Shown piece after piece: positions 1 through 5,297 of a stretch of 7,348 nucleotides of DNA. Position numbers and translations under genes: made by a program. Location: contig JBIQJZ010000190.1 of the NCBI GenBank assembly GCA_044507115.1, positions 1 through 7,348 of the forward strand, written 5' to 3'. The notes beneath the pieces were generated by a model. The model was not told where the DNA came from. It ran no database searches and saw nothing but the letters and a program-made list of their open reading frames with translations. The number at the start of each line of letters is the position of its first letter. Within the stretch, counting starts at the first letter, position 1. Source of the DNA: Chryseosolibacter sp044507115 (GTDB lineage: Bacteria; Bacteroidota; Bacteroidia; Cytophagales; Cyclobacteriaceae).

Positions 1-181
1 CCAGCAGATCGCGGTTTACAATCGTCTTACTTCGAATGATCATCCCCTGGTAACCCATGTGCTTCTCGCGCAACTCCTCACGCGTGATCTCCGGGTAATA
101 GTCTACTTCCCACCCGGCTGATTGCAGCATGTGATGAAGACTCTCATGCATATGATCAACTACTAGACACTTCCGTATCAT
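1..181 (-). CDS. 2-hydroxyacid dehydrogenase, phosphoglycerate dehydrogenase-like (partial, N-terminal 60 residues)
   Basis: Reading the minus strand from the ATG at 181-179 gives an open frame of 60 codons that runs off the window at base 1, so only the N-terminus is present. It begins MIRKCLVVDHMHESLHHML and contains GYQGMIIRSKTIVNRDLL at about residues 43-60. That beta strand followed by I-R-S-x-T-x-V is typical of the substrate-binding domain of D-2-hydroxyacid dehydrogenases such as 3-phosphoglycerate dehydrogenase (SerA), where the Arg-Ser region lies near the substrate. The NAD-binding and catalytic parts are outside the window, so substrate specificity cannot be judged. The start overlaps the 3' end of rsmA by 26 bases in another frame, which suggests co-transcription and perhaps coupled translation. 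M11 is a possible later start, but M1 places the first beta strand (KCLVVD) where the family has it. Family membership is an inference from this short N-terminal pattern. Confidence 0.68.
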   Translation of the reverse strand, partial: MIRKCLVVDHMHESLHHMLQSAGWEVDYYPEITREELREKHMGYQGMIIRSKTIVNRDLL

Positions 182-974
182 GATTACGACTTTTCTCTAT
201 TTGCTTGGTAAGACCGATGAAATCTTCGACGGTGAGCTGTTCCGCCCGCTTGTCCATGATGGCGTCAGACGACAGGGTTGCGTCCAAATTCAGATTTTTT
301 AGCGCGTTGCGCAAGGTCTTCCGCCTGTTGTTGAATCCCTGCTTGACGACCTGCACAAACAACGCCTCGTCGCACTCCAGCCTCTGGCGCTTGTTTCTGA
401 CGAGCCGGATCACGGCCGAGGTTACTTTCGGAGGTGGGGTGAATACACCTGGCGACACCTTGAACAGCATCTCAACATCATAATAAGCCTGGAGGAGTAC
501 ACTGAGAATCCCGTACACTTTGCTCCCATGGCGCGACGCTATTCGATCTGCGACCTCCTTCTGAAGCATGCAGACTACCTGCCGGACGGATGTGCGATAC
601 TCCAATACCCGGAAAAATATCTGCGACGAAATGTTGTATGGAAAGTTTCCGATGATCGAGAATTCCCCCGGAAGAATTGCCGAAAGATCTATTTTCAGAA
701 AATCGGCCTCGATAATCCTCGACTCTGCGATCACCTGATGTTCTTTGAGATAGGCAACGGAATCGCGGTCAATTTCAACGACGGTCAGCGAAATGTTTGA
801 TTTCTCTATCAACAAACGCGTGAGAACGCCCATACCGGGTCCGATCTCCAACACCTGCATCTTCTCGCCTTCGGGAACAAGCAGACTGTCGACGATCCTG
901 CGCGCTGTATTCTGGTCATGCAGAAAATGTTGACCCAGCATTCGCTTCGGCCGCACTGATCTCATTCGTGACAT
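156..974 (-). CDS. rsmA: 16S rRNA (adenine1518-N6/adenine1519-N6)-dimethyltransferase
   Basis: RsmA/KsgA dimethylates two adjacent adenines in the 3' terminal hairpin of 16S rRNA with S-adenosylmethionine, a late quality step in 30S assembly. The 272-residue product has the family motifs in order: GQHFL at 14-18, the SAM loop EIGPGMG at 43-49, acidic E67 at the end of strand 2 (VVEID), D91 (EADFL), and the catalytic N-x-P-Y motif as NFPY at 110-113. After these come SPGVFTPPPKVTSAV near 174-188 and GFNNRRKTLRNAL at 213-225 in the C-terminal RNA-contacting domain. Length is normal. A second Met at residue 4 (base 965) is an equally good start, since neither has a clear ribosome binding site. 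It diverges from pdxA, whereas in Escherichia coli pdxA and ksgA run in the same direction. Its last 26 bases overlap the downstream dehydrogenase gene. Confidence 0.97.
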   Translation of the reverse strand: MSRMRSVRPKRMLGQHFLHDQNTARRIVDSLLVPEGEKMQVLEIGPGMGVLTRLLIEKSNISLTVVEIDRDSVAYLKEHQVIAESRIIEADFLKIDLSAILPGEFSIIGNFPYNISSQIFFRVLEYRTSVRQVVCMLQKEVADRIASRHGSKVYGILSVLLQAYYDVEMLFKVSPGVFTPPPKVTSAVIRLVRNKRQRLECDEALFVQVVKQGFNNRRKTLRNALKNLNLDATLSSDAIMDKRAEQLTVEDFIGLTKQIEKSRNHDTEVSSS

Positions 975-979
975 AGTTC

Positions 980-1013
980 GAAAGGTAAGAAATGTCCACG
1001 GACCTCAATCAAA
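980..1013 (-). promoter_or_regulatory. Possible rsmA promoter (weak match)
   Basis: On the minus strand TTTG (1013-1010) is followed by TACCTTTC (987-980), which matches the Bacteroidota -7 element TAnnTTTG at five of six fixed bases. The 22-bp spacer is longer than the 19 bp seen at the two better promoters here, and the message would start almost at the ATG at 974. The -33 element would lie in the loop of the inverted repeat at 994-1026. This is a pattern match only. Confidence 0.25.
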
Positions 1014-1026
1014 GCCGACCGTGGAC
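994..1026. repeat. 8-bp perfect inverted repeat in the rsmA-pdxA divergent spacer
   Basis: GTCCACGG (994-1001) and CCGTGGAC (1019-1026) are perfect inverted copies separated by 17 bases. The element lies between two divergent genes, 19 bases upstream of the rsmA start and 44 bases upstream of pdxA. It could be an operator for a dimeric regulator or a hairpin in the rsmA leader. No known operator is recognised, so the function is inference from symmetry and position. Confidence 0.5.
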
Positions 1027-1070
1027 TAATCGACTATTTTTCCTTAATTCGCAGGATACAAAAAAGAACT

Positions 1071-2102
1071 ATGAGCCTTCACGCACGACATCCGGACAAA
1101 CCACGCATTGGAATCACTCTCGGCGACCTCAATGGCGTTGGCCCGGAAGTCGCGATGAAAGCTCTGGCCGACAACAGGATACTGAGTATGGTAACACCTG
1201 TGGTCTATGGGTCGACACGCGTTCTTTCGCATTACAAGAAACTTTTTGCGCTCGAAGAATTCAACTTCTCACAAGTCAGAAGCAAAGGCCAGTTCACCGC
1301 GCGCAGCATCAACGCGGTGAACTGCTGGGAGGATGCGATCGAGATAAATCCAGGCAAGCCGTCTCCAGAATCAGGTAAGGCCGCGCTGAAATCCCTTCAG
1401 GGTGCCTGCGCAGAGTTGAAAGAAGGATTGATTGACGCACTGGTCACCGCGCCGATTGACAAACACGCGATCCACGGTGACGATTTTCCGTTTAAAGGAC
1501 ATACTGAGTTCCTGACTAAGGAGTTCGGAAGTGGAGAGAGTCTCATGTTTATGGTAAGCGAGCGACTTCGTGTGGGGCTGGTGACAGACCACGTACCGAT
1601 AAGTGATGTCCCTTCACAGATCTCAAAAGAAAAGATCGAAAACAAGCTGAAGCTCATGGAGAGTTCGCTGAAGAACGACTTCGGGATCAGCAAGCCTCGA
1701 ATCGCAGTACTCGGTCTTAATCCTCATGCAGGTGATGGTGGGTTGCTCGGAAAAGAGGACGATGAGATCATCCGGCCTGTCGTTGCTGATCAGCGAAGCC
1801 GGGGTCGCCTGGTATTCGGTCCATTTTCGGCAGACGGATTCTTTGGAGCGGCCCTGTTCCGCCAATACGACGCCGTGCTCGCCATGTATCACGATCAAGG
1901 TCTCATCCCGTTCAAGGCATTGACGTTTGGCGAGGGAGTCAATTTTACCGCGGGACTGCCAGTCGTGCGGACATCACCGGATCACGGAACTGCCTTCAAC
2001 ATATCGGGTAAGAACCAGGCAAACGAAGCCTCCATGCGTCATGCAATTCTTCTGGCTTCAGAGATTGTCCGTCATCGAAACGAACAGTCCAAAGAAAAAT
2101 AA
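1071..2102 (+). CDS. pdxA: 4-hydroxythreonine-4-phosphate dehydrogenase
   Basis: PdxA oxidises 4-phosphohydroxy-L-threonine with NAD, giving after decarboxylation 3-amino-1-hydroxyacetone phosphate, the partner that PdxJ condenses with deoxyxylulose phosphate in the DXP-dependent vitamin B6 pathway. The 343-residue product starts with GITLGDLNGVGPEV (14-27). It carries GHTEFL (143-148) and the three likely metal-binding histidines: H174 (VTDHVP), H219 (GLNPHAGDGG) and H274 (MYHDQGL). The C-terminal signature GLPVVRTSPDHGTAF spans 295-309. All key residues are present and the length is normal. The ATG at 1071 is preceded by A-rich sequence with only a distant AGGA. A TATTTTTC at 1035-1042 resembles the Bacteroidota -7 element (five of six fixed bases) but has no TTTG at the right distance. 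A hairpin 8 bases after the stop probably ends the transcript. Confidence 0.97.
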   Translation: MSLHARHPDKPRIGITLGDLNGVGPEVAMKALADNRILSMVTPVVYGSTRVLSHYKKLFALEEFNFSQVRSKGQFTARSINAVNCWEDAIEINPGKPSPESGKAALKSLQGACAELKEGLIDALVTAPIDKHAIHGDDFPFKGHTEFLTKEFGSGESLMFMVSERLRVGLVTDHVPISDVPSQISKEKIENKLKLMESSLKNDFGISKPRIAVLGLNPHAGDGGLLGKEDDEIIRPVVADQRSRGRLVFGPFSADGFFGAALFRQYDAVLAMYHDQGLIPFKALTFGEGVNFTAGLPVVRTSPDHGTAFNISGKNQANEASMRHAILLASEIVRHRNEQSKEK

Positions 2103-2109
2103 GCTCGGC

Positions 2110-2132
2110 CGGCTGGATCAATTCAGCCGTTT
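2110..2132 (+). terminator. Probable weak intrinsic terminator after pdxA
   Basis: CGGCTGGA (2110-2117) pairs with TTCAGCCG (2122-2129) to give an 8-bp stem with one G-T wobble and a four-base TCAA loop, starting 8 bases after the pdxA stop codon. Only three T follow, so termination may be partial and some message could continue into the TerB-like gene. Confidence 0.55.
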
Positions 2133-2192
2133 ACCTGTAGGAGGCCGAAAAATTGGTATTAATGAGTAGTTTTACACCAAGTAACCTTGTCG

Positions 2193-2579
2193 ATGGATAT
2201 TGTCACCAAAAAACAACTGAATATTCTCATTCAACTTGCCGAAGCTGATAAGCACTTCGCCAAGATTGAGCGGGAAATGATCTTCAAGATTGCTCAGGAG
2301 CGCCATTTTCCGGAAGAAATGGTCAACGAACTGATCCGGAACCCGGAGCCCATCGAGACCCTTGGTGCGCTCTCCGCAGAACAGAAGTTCGACTATCTGA
2401 TGTCCAGCATAGACCTGATCTTCGTTGATAATAACATTTTCGATAGCGAGTTGCTATTCGCACGTAACATCGCGATCAAACTGGGTTTTAAGAAGAGCAT
2501 AGTCGAGTATTTCGTCGAAAACTACGGGAAAAAGTCCCGCGAAGAGTTCAAACAGGCCGCCCTGCGCGATTACGTATAG
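2193..2579 (+). CDS. Small TerB-like helical protein
   Basis: This 128-residue protein (from the ATG) has no signal peptide or membrane segment and is predicted to be all helical and cytosolic. It shows two copies of a pattern typical of TerB-like (tellurite resistance B) domains, a hydrophobic helix followed by an acidic A-x-x-D turn and an E-rich helix: LIQLAEADKHFAKIEREMIF at about 12-31 and SSIDLIFVDNNIFDSELLFA at 71-90. In TerB-type folds these acidic turns can bind a metal. The rest of a tellurite cluster is missing, so a resistance role should not be assumed; single TerB-like proteins of unknown job are common in Bacteroidota. A TTG six bases upstream (2187) is the only other in-frame start after the stop at 2163; ATG is preferred. 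No ribosome binding site is clear. A TAGTTTTA at 2167-2174 resembles a -7 element but lacks a matching -33. Confidence 0.8.
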   Translation: MDIVTKKQLNILIQLAEADKHFAKIEREMIFKIAQERHFPEEMVNELIRNPEPIETLGALSAEQKFDYLMSSIDLIFVDNNIFDSELLFARNIAIKLGFKKSIVEYFVENYGKKSREEFKQAALRDYV

Positions 2580-2585
2580 CAGGAT

Positions 2586-2637
2586 TCCCGCCCTACAGCC
2601 GCCTGAGCAACCTTTTTGGACCCCTCCAAACGCGGGA
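2586..2637 (+). repeat. Nested inverted repeats downstream of the TerB-like gene
   Basis: An outer pair, TCCCGC (2586-2591) and GCGGGA (2632-2637), encloses an inner hairpin with TTTGGA (2615-2620), loop CCCC, and TCCAAA (2625-2630). It starts 6 bases after the TerB-like stop and ends just before the DUF177 promoter. There is no T run after it, so it is not a standard intrinsic terminator; it may be a 3' end structure of the upstream message. Confidence 0.35.
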
Positions 2638-2642
2638 TCAAC

Positions 2643-2673
2643 TTTGTGCTTTCCATTAATTATCCTAAATTTG
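2643..2673 (+). promoter_or_regulatory. Bacteroidota-type promoter for DUF177-rpmF
   Basis: TTTG (2643-2646), a 19-bp spacer, and TAAATTTG (2666-2673) form a full match to the Bacteroidota -33/-7 consensus (TTTG and TAnnTTTG). Transcription would begin a few bases after 2673, leaving a leader of roughly 20 bases before the ATG at 2701. This rules out the upstream in-frame TTG at 2644 as a start, because that codon lies inside the promoter. Confidence 0.8.
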
Positions 2674-2700
2674 CCGACTTATTTTAAGGCTCGGCGGGCA

Positions 2701-3234
2701 ATGGAAACGAGGGCGTACGCGGTTAATATAGTTGGTTTGACGAATAAGGAGCACCATTTTGCATTTGAAATGGGTTCCGCGTTCTTCGAGCGTTATGGCT
2801 CCGAATTGGTATCCCAGGGCGCTCTAACCGCAGAAGTTGTGCTCGACAAGCGTGAAACGTTCATTGATGCTACTTTTTCCATCCAGGGAGTGGTCAATCT
2901 GATTTGTGACAGAAGCCTGGATCCGTTTGAACAGACGGTCAAAAGAAGGCGTAAACTTGTTTTCAAGTTCGGAGACGTGGCTGAAGAACTGAGCGATGAG
3001 ATCATAATGATCAGCTGGGAGACGGAACGGCTGGAACTCGGGCAGTACTTGTACGAGTTTATCGCCCTCGAATTGCCGATGAAAAAGCTTCACCCCCGTT
3101 TCCGGGACGAGGAGGCGGAAGATGATAGTCCGGAAGGAAAAATCATCTACTCATCGACAGAAAAAGAAAACAATGATCCCGGCGGTGAAGACGATATTGA
3201 TCCCCGTTGGGAGAAACTAAAAAAGTTCAAATAA
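2701..3234 (+). CDS. DUF177 / YceD family protein linked to 23S rRNA maturation
   Basis: This 177-residue protein belongs to the DUF177 (YceD) family, which is almost always encoded directly before rpmF and has been tied to 23S rRNA accumulation and processing in bacteria and plastids; the exact activity is not settled. Visible features are the N-terminal YAVNIVGLTNKEHHF, the central VVLDKRETFIDATFSIQG (46-63), the conserved Cys motif ICDRSLDPF with C69 and R71, an acidic region at 136-166, and the C-terminal end DPRWEKLKKFK typical of Bacteroidota members. The frame stays open upstream to a TTG at 2644, but those codons overlap the promoter and lack family similarity, so the ATG at 2701 is chosen. 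It is 12 bases from rpmF and certainly co-transcribed with it. Confidence 0.92.
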   Translation: METRAYAVNIVGLTNKEHHFAFEMGSAFFERYGSELVSQGALTAEVVLDKRETFIDATFSIQGVVNLICDRSLDPFEQTVKRRRKLVFKFGDVAEELSDEIIMISWETERLELGQYLYEFIALELPMKKLHPRFRDEEAEDDSPEGKIIYSSTEKENNDPGGEDDIDPRWEKLKKFK

Positions 3235-3246
3235 ACAGAAGTTGAT

Positions 3247-3438
3247 ATGCCAAATCCTAAGAGGAAATTCTCGACAACCCGAAGAGATAAGAGAAGAACG
3301 CACTACAAGGCAACAGCAAAGCTGCTGGCCGTTTGCCCTACTACGGGAGAACACCATCTACCACACCGCGCCTTCTGGCACGAAGGAAAGCTTTACTTCA
3401 AGGGTAAAGTGGTGATGGAAAAAGAAGTATTGGCGTAA
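3247..3438 (+). CDS. rpmF: 50S ribosomal protein bL32
   Basis: bL32 is a small basic protein of the large ribosomal subunit. The 63-residue sequence starts with MPNPKRKFSTTRRDKRRTHY, the conserved basic tail that enters the rRNA, followed by KATAKLLAVCPTTGEHHLPH and AFWHEGKLYFKGKVV. It is of the type without the four-cysteine zinc site: only one Cys remains (C30), and the second position of the first CxxC pair is Thr (CPTT). The His-rich HLPHRAFWH segment replaces the second cysteine pair, as is usual in Bacteroidota. The gene follows DUF177 by 12 bases, the standard order. Downstream lies non-coding structured sequence ending in a strong terminator, and not plsX as in many bacteria. Confidence 0.96.
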   Translation: MPNPKRKFSTTRRDKRRTHYKATAKLLAVCPTTGEHHLPHRAFWHEGKLYFKGKVVMEKEVLA

Positions 3439-3446
3439 TGCGTTTG

Positions 3447-3530
3447 CCCGCGGCTTCGGAGGAAAAAATAGCGCCGCGTCTGCGGGTATGTCTGACTGAT
3501 GTCCGGCCTGCTGTTTCTTCCTGAGGAAGA
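3447..3530 (+). other. Structured 3' region of the rpmF transcript
   Basis: The 197-base gap between rpmF and fabH has no convincing gene. CCCGC (3447-3451) can pair with GCGGG (3482-3486), with inner GGC (3452-3454) to GCC (3473-3475). A compact hairpin TCTTCC-TGA-GGAAGA follows at 3516-3530. GCGCCGC (3471-3477) is also fully complementary to GCGGCGC (3576-3582), beyond the terminator, so this arm has two mutually exclusive partners. It may be an mRNA 3' structure, an attenuator leader or a small RNA; no known RNA family is recognised. Confidence 0.4.
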
Positions 3531-3544
3531 CCATGCGAAAACTT

Positions 3545-3567
3545 GCTCGAGTTACTCGGGCTTTTTT
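3545..3567 (+). terminator. Strong intrinsic terminator downstream of rpmF
   Basis: GCTCGAG (3545-3551), loop TTA, and CTCGGGC (3555-3561) form a 7-bp stem with one T-G wobble, followed at once by six T and then CG and five more T. It lies about 107 bases after the rpmF stop and 69 bases before fabH, so it should end most of the DUF177-rpmF message and separate it from fabH. Confidence 0.88.
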
Positions 3568-3635
3568 CGTTTTTAGCGGCGCGTATTTCAATCACGGCTT
3601 GTTGTGAAAAATCAGAACAATAATTAAATAACAAT

Positions 3636-4640
3636 ATGACTAAGATCAGGGCCGCCATCACCGGTGTCGGCGGATATGTTCCGGATTACATCCTCACTAA
3701 TCAGGAACTGGAAACGATGGTCGAGACCTCCGACGAGTGGATCACTACCCGTACGGGTATCAAAGAGCGACGGATCTTAAAAGGAGAGAATCAAGGCGTT
3801 TCGGTGATGGGCATCGAAGCGGTCAAGCAAATGCTGGCCAAGACGAAGACCGATCCCAAAGAAATCGACCTTCTCATTTTTGCCACAGTTACAGCGGACA
3901 TGACTTTTCCCGCTACTGCGAACATCGTGGCGACGGAAGTTGGTGCTGTCAATGCTTTCAGCTATGACATGGGAGCAGCTTGCTCAGGATTTCTCTATGC
4001 ACTTACAACCGGAGCAAGTTTCATCGAATCGGGCCGGTACAAGAAAGTTGTTGTTATAGGTGGCGACAAGATGTCGTCCATCATCGACTACACCGACCGC
4101 ACGACATGTATCATCTTCGGCGACGGCGCGGGTTGTGTGCTTCTCGAAGCAACGACGGAGGATGTCGGCGTGATCGATTCACTCCTGCGCAGCGACGGTG
4201 GCGGAGAGACTTATCTCCATATGAAGGCGGGAGGTAGCAGAAAACCGGCATCGCACGAAACGGTAGAAAACCGTCAGCACTATGTCTATCAGGAAGGCGC
4301 AGCGGTCTACAAATTTGCTGTTACTAATATGGCGGATGCGGCTGCGCAGATTGCCGAGCGCAACAATCTTACACCTGACACGATCGACTGGTTGGCTCCG
4401 CACCAGGCGAACAAGCGCATCATCGATGCTACCGCACACCGTATCGGCATCAGCGATGACAAAATCATGATGAACATCGAACGCTACGGCAACACCACGG
4501 CGGGAACGATTCCATTGCTATTGTGGGATTACGAAGACAAGCTCCGCAAAGGTGATAACATCATCATGGCAGCATTTGGTGGTGGTTTTACCTGGGGTGC
4601 CATTTACCTAAAGTGGGCTTACGACAGCGCCAAGCAATAA
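3636..4640 (+). CDS. fabH: Beta-ketoacyl-ACP synthase III
   Basis: FabH condenses an acyl-CoA primer (acetyl-CoA or a branched one) with malonyl-ACP to start type II fatty acid synthesis in the cytosol. The 334-residue thiolase-fold protein has the full catalytic triad: C116 (DMGAACSGFLYAL), H256 (WLAPHQANKRI) and N286 (IERYGNTTAGTIPLLL). It also has the N-terminal TSDEWITTRTGIKERRI (31-47) that helps form the CoA-binding site, FGDGAGCVLLE (161-171), and the C-terminal GGGFTWGA (315-322). Primer preference cannot be told from sequence alone. It follows a terminator, so it needs its own promoter or read-through. CTTG (3598-3601), 19 bases, TAATTAAA (3621-3628) is a poor match that would give a nearly leaderless message. 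The product uses the malonyl-CoA made by the AccB/AccC-containing enzyme encoded just downstream. Confidence 0.97.
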   Translation: MTKIRAAITGVGGYVPDYILTNQELETMVETSDEWITTRTGIKERRILKGENQGVSVMGIEAVKQMLAKTKTDPKEIDLLIFATVTADMTFPATANIVATEVGAVNAFSYDMGAACSGFLYALTTGASFIESGRYKKVVVIGGDKMSSIIDYTDRTTCIIFGDGAGCVLLEATTEDVGVIDSLLRSDGGGETYLHMKAGGSRKPASHETVENRQHYVYQEGAAVYKFAVTNMADAAAQIAERNNLTPDTIDWLAPHQANKRIIDATAHRIGISDDKIMMNIERYGNTTAGTIPLLLWDYEDKLRKGDNIIMAAFGGGFTWGAIYLKWAYDSAKQ

Positions 4641-4677
4641 CGAATTGTGAACACTCCGACGCCAATCGAAGCGCAGT

Positions 4678-4708
4678 TTTGTCGTTTTCGCTTATTTTGA
4701 TTGATTTG
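4678..4708 (+). promoter_or_regulatory. Bacteroidota-type promoter for efp-accB-accC
   Basis: TTTG (4678-4681), a 19-bp spacer, and TTGATTTG (4701-4708) match the Bacteroidota consensus except for T in place of A at the second base of the -7 element. The spacer equals that of the promoter at 2643. The start would fall a few bases later, leaving a leader of about 15 bases before the efp ATG at 4730. There is no obvious terminator after fabH, so read-through from fabH may add to it. Confidence 0.65.
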
Positions 4709-4729
4709 TAACTTAAAGAAGTATTTTTT

Positions 4730-5293
4730 ATGGCCACGATATCAGACCTCAGCAGGGGCAACTTCGTCCGTTACAATGGTGAAGTGATGCAGATTGAGGA
4801 ATTACAACACCGTACACCGGGCAACCTGCGAGCCTTTTACCAGGTGAAAATGCGTAACATCCGAAACGGTAAAATCGCGGAAAATCGGTTCAGACCTGGT
4901 GATGAAATTGAGATCCTGCGGGTTGAAACGAAAGAATACCAGTACCTCTACCAGGACGGCGAGAGCCTTGTCTGCATGGACAACGAGACATTCGACCAGG
5001 TGTACATTGACAAGAGCCTCCTCGGCGAGTCAGGAAAATATATCAAAGAAGGAGTAACGCTTCTCATCGCATTTGAAAACGGATCCAATCCGATCACGGC
5101 TGAAGCTCCGGCACATGTGGTGCTGGAAGTACAATACACCGAACCTGGCGTGCAAGGCGACACCGCTACCCGAACACTCAAGCCGGCGACCATGGAGAAC
5201 GGCACCGAAATCCGCGTGCCCTTATTTATCAACACAGGTGAAAAAATAAAAGTCGACACCCGCACGGGTGCCTACGTCGAACGTGTAAAATAA
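4730..5293 (+). CDS. efp: Translation elongation factor P
   Basis: EF-P binds between the P and E sites and restores peptide bond formation on ribosomes stalled at polyproline. The 187-residue product has the three-domain length of the family: a KOW-like N-terminal domain (1 to about 64), an OB domain (about 65-127) and a second OB domain with the C-terminal signature VPLFINTGEKIKVDTRTGAYVER (164-186). The tip loop of domain I reads HRTPGNLRAF (27-36). Gapless alignment to E. coli KPGKGQAF places N32 where E. coli has the modified K34 and where Pseudomonas has R32; the nearest basic residue is R34. No modification gene (epmA, epmB or earP) is in the window. The end of DUF-free domain III is normal, which argues against the EF-P-like YeiP protein. 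accB follows after 4 bases. Confidence 0.96.
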   Translation: MATISDLSRGNFVRYNGEVMQIEELQHRTPGNLRAFYQVKMRNIRNGKIAENRFRPGDEIEILRVETKEYQYLYQDGESLVCMDNETFDQVYIDKSLLGESGKYIKEGVTLLIAFENGSNPITAEAPAHVVLEVQYTEPGVQGDTATRTLKPATMENGTEIRVPLFINTGEKIKVDTRTGAYVERVK

Positions 5294-5297
5294 AAGT

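Noticed and set aside
2162..2248. Short frame from the ATG at 2162 with AGGAGG at 2139-2144 upstream
   Set aside because: It ends after 28 codons, overlaps the TerB-like gene in another frame, and the AGGAGG is 17 bases away, too far to act as a normal ribosome binding site.
2644..2700. TTG-started N-terminal extension of the DUF177 protein
   Set aside because: These codons overlap a full-consensus promoter, and the family begins at the ATG at 2701.
3358..3661. Minus-strand frames across the rpmF-fabH gap
   Set aside because: They overlap the 3' end of rpmF and the terminator and show no recognisable domain.
4641..4729. Intrinsic terminator after fabH
   Set aside because: Only a 5-base AAGCG/CGCTT pair with a long loop is visible; T runs here fit the efp promoter better.
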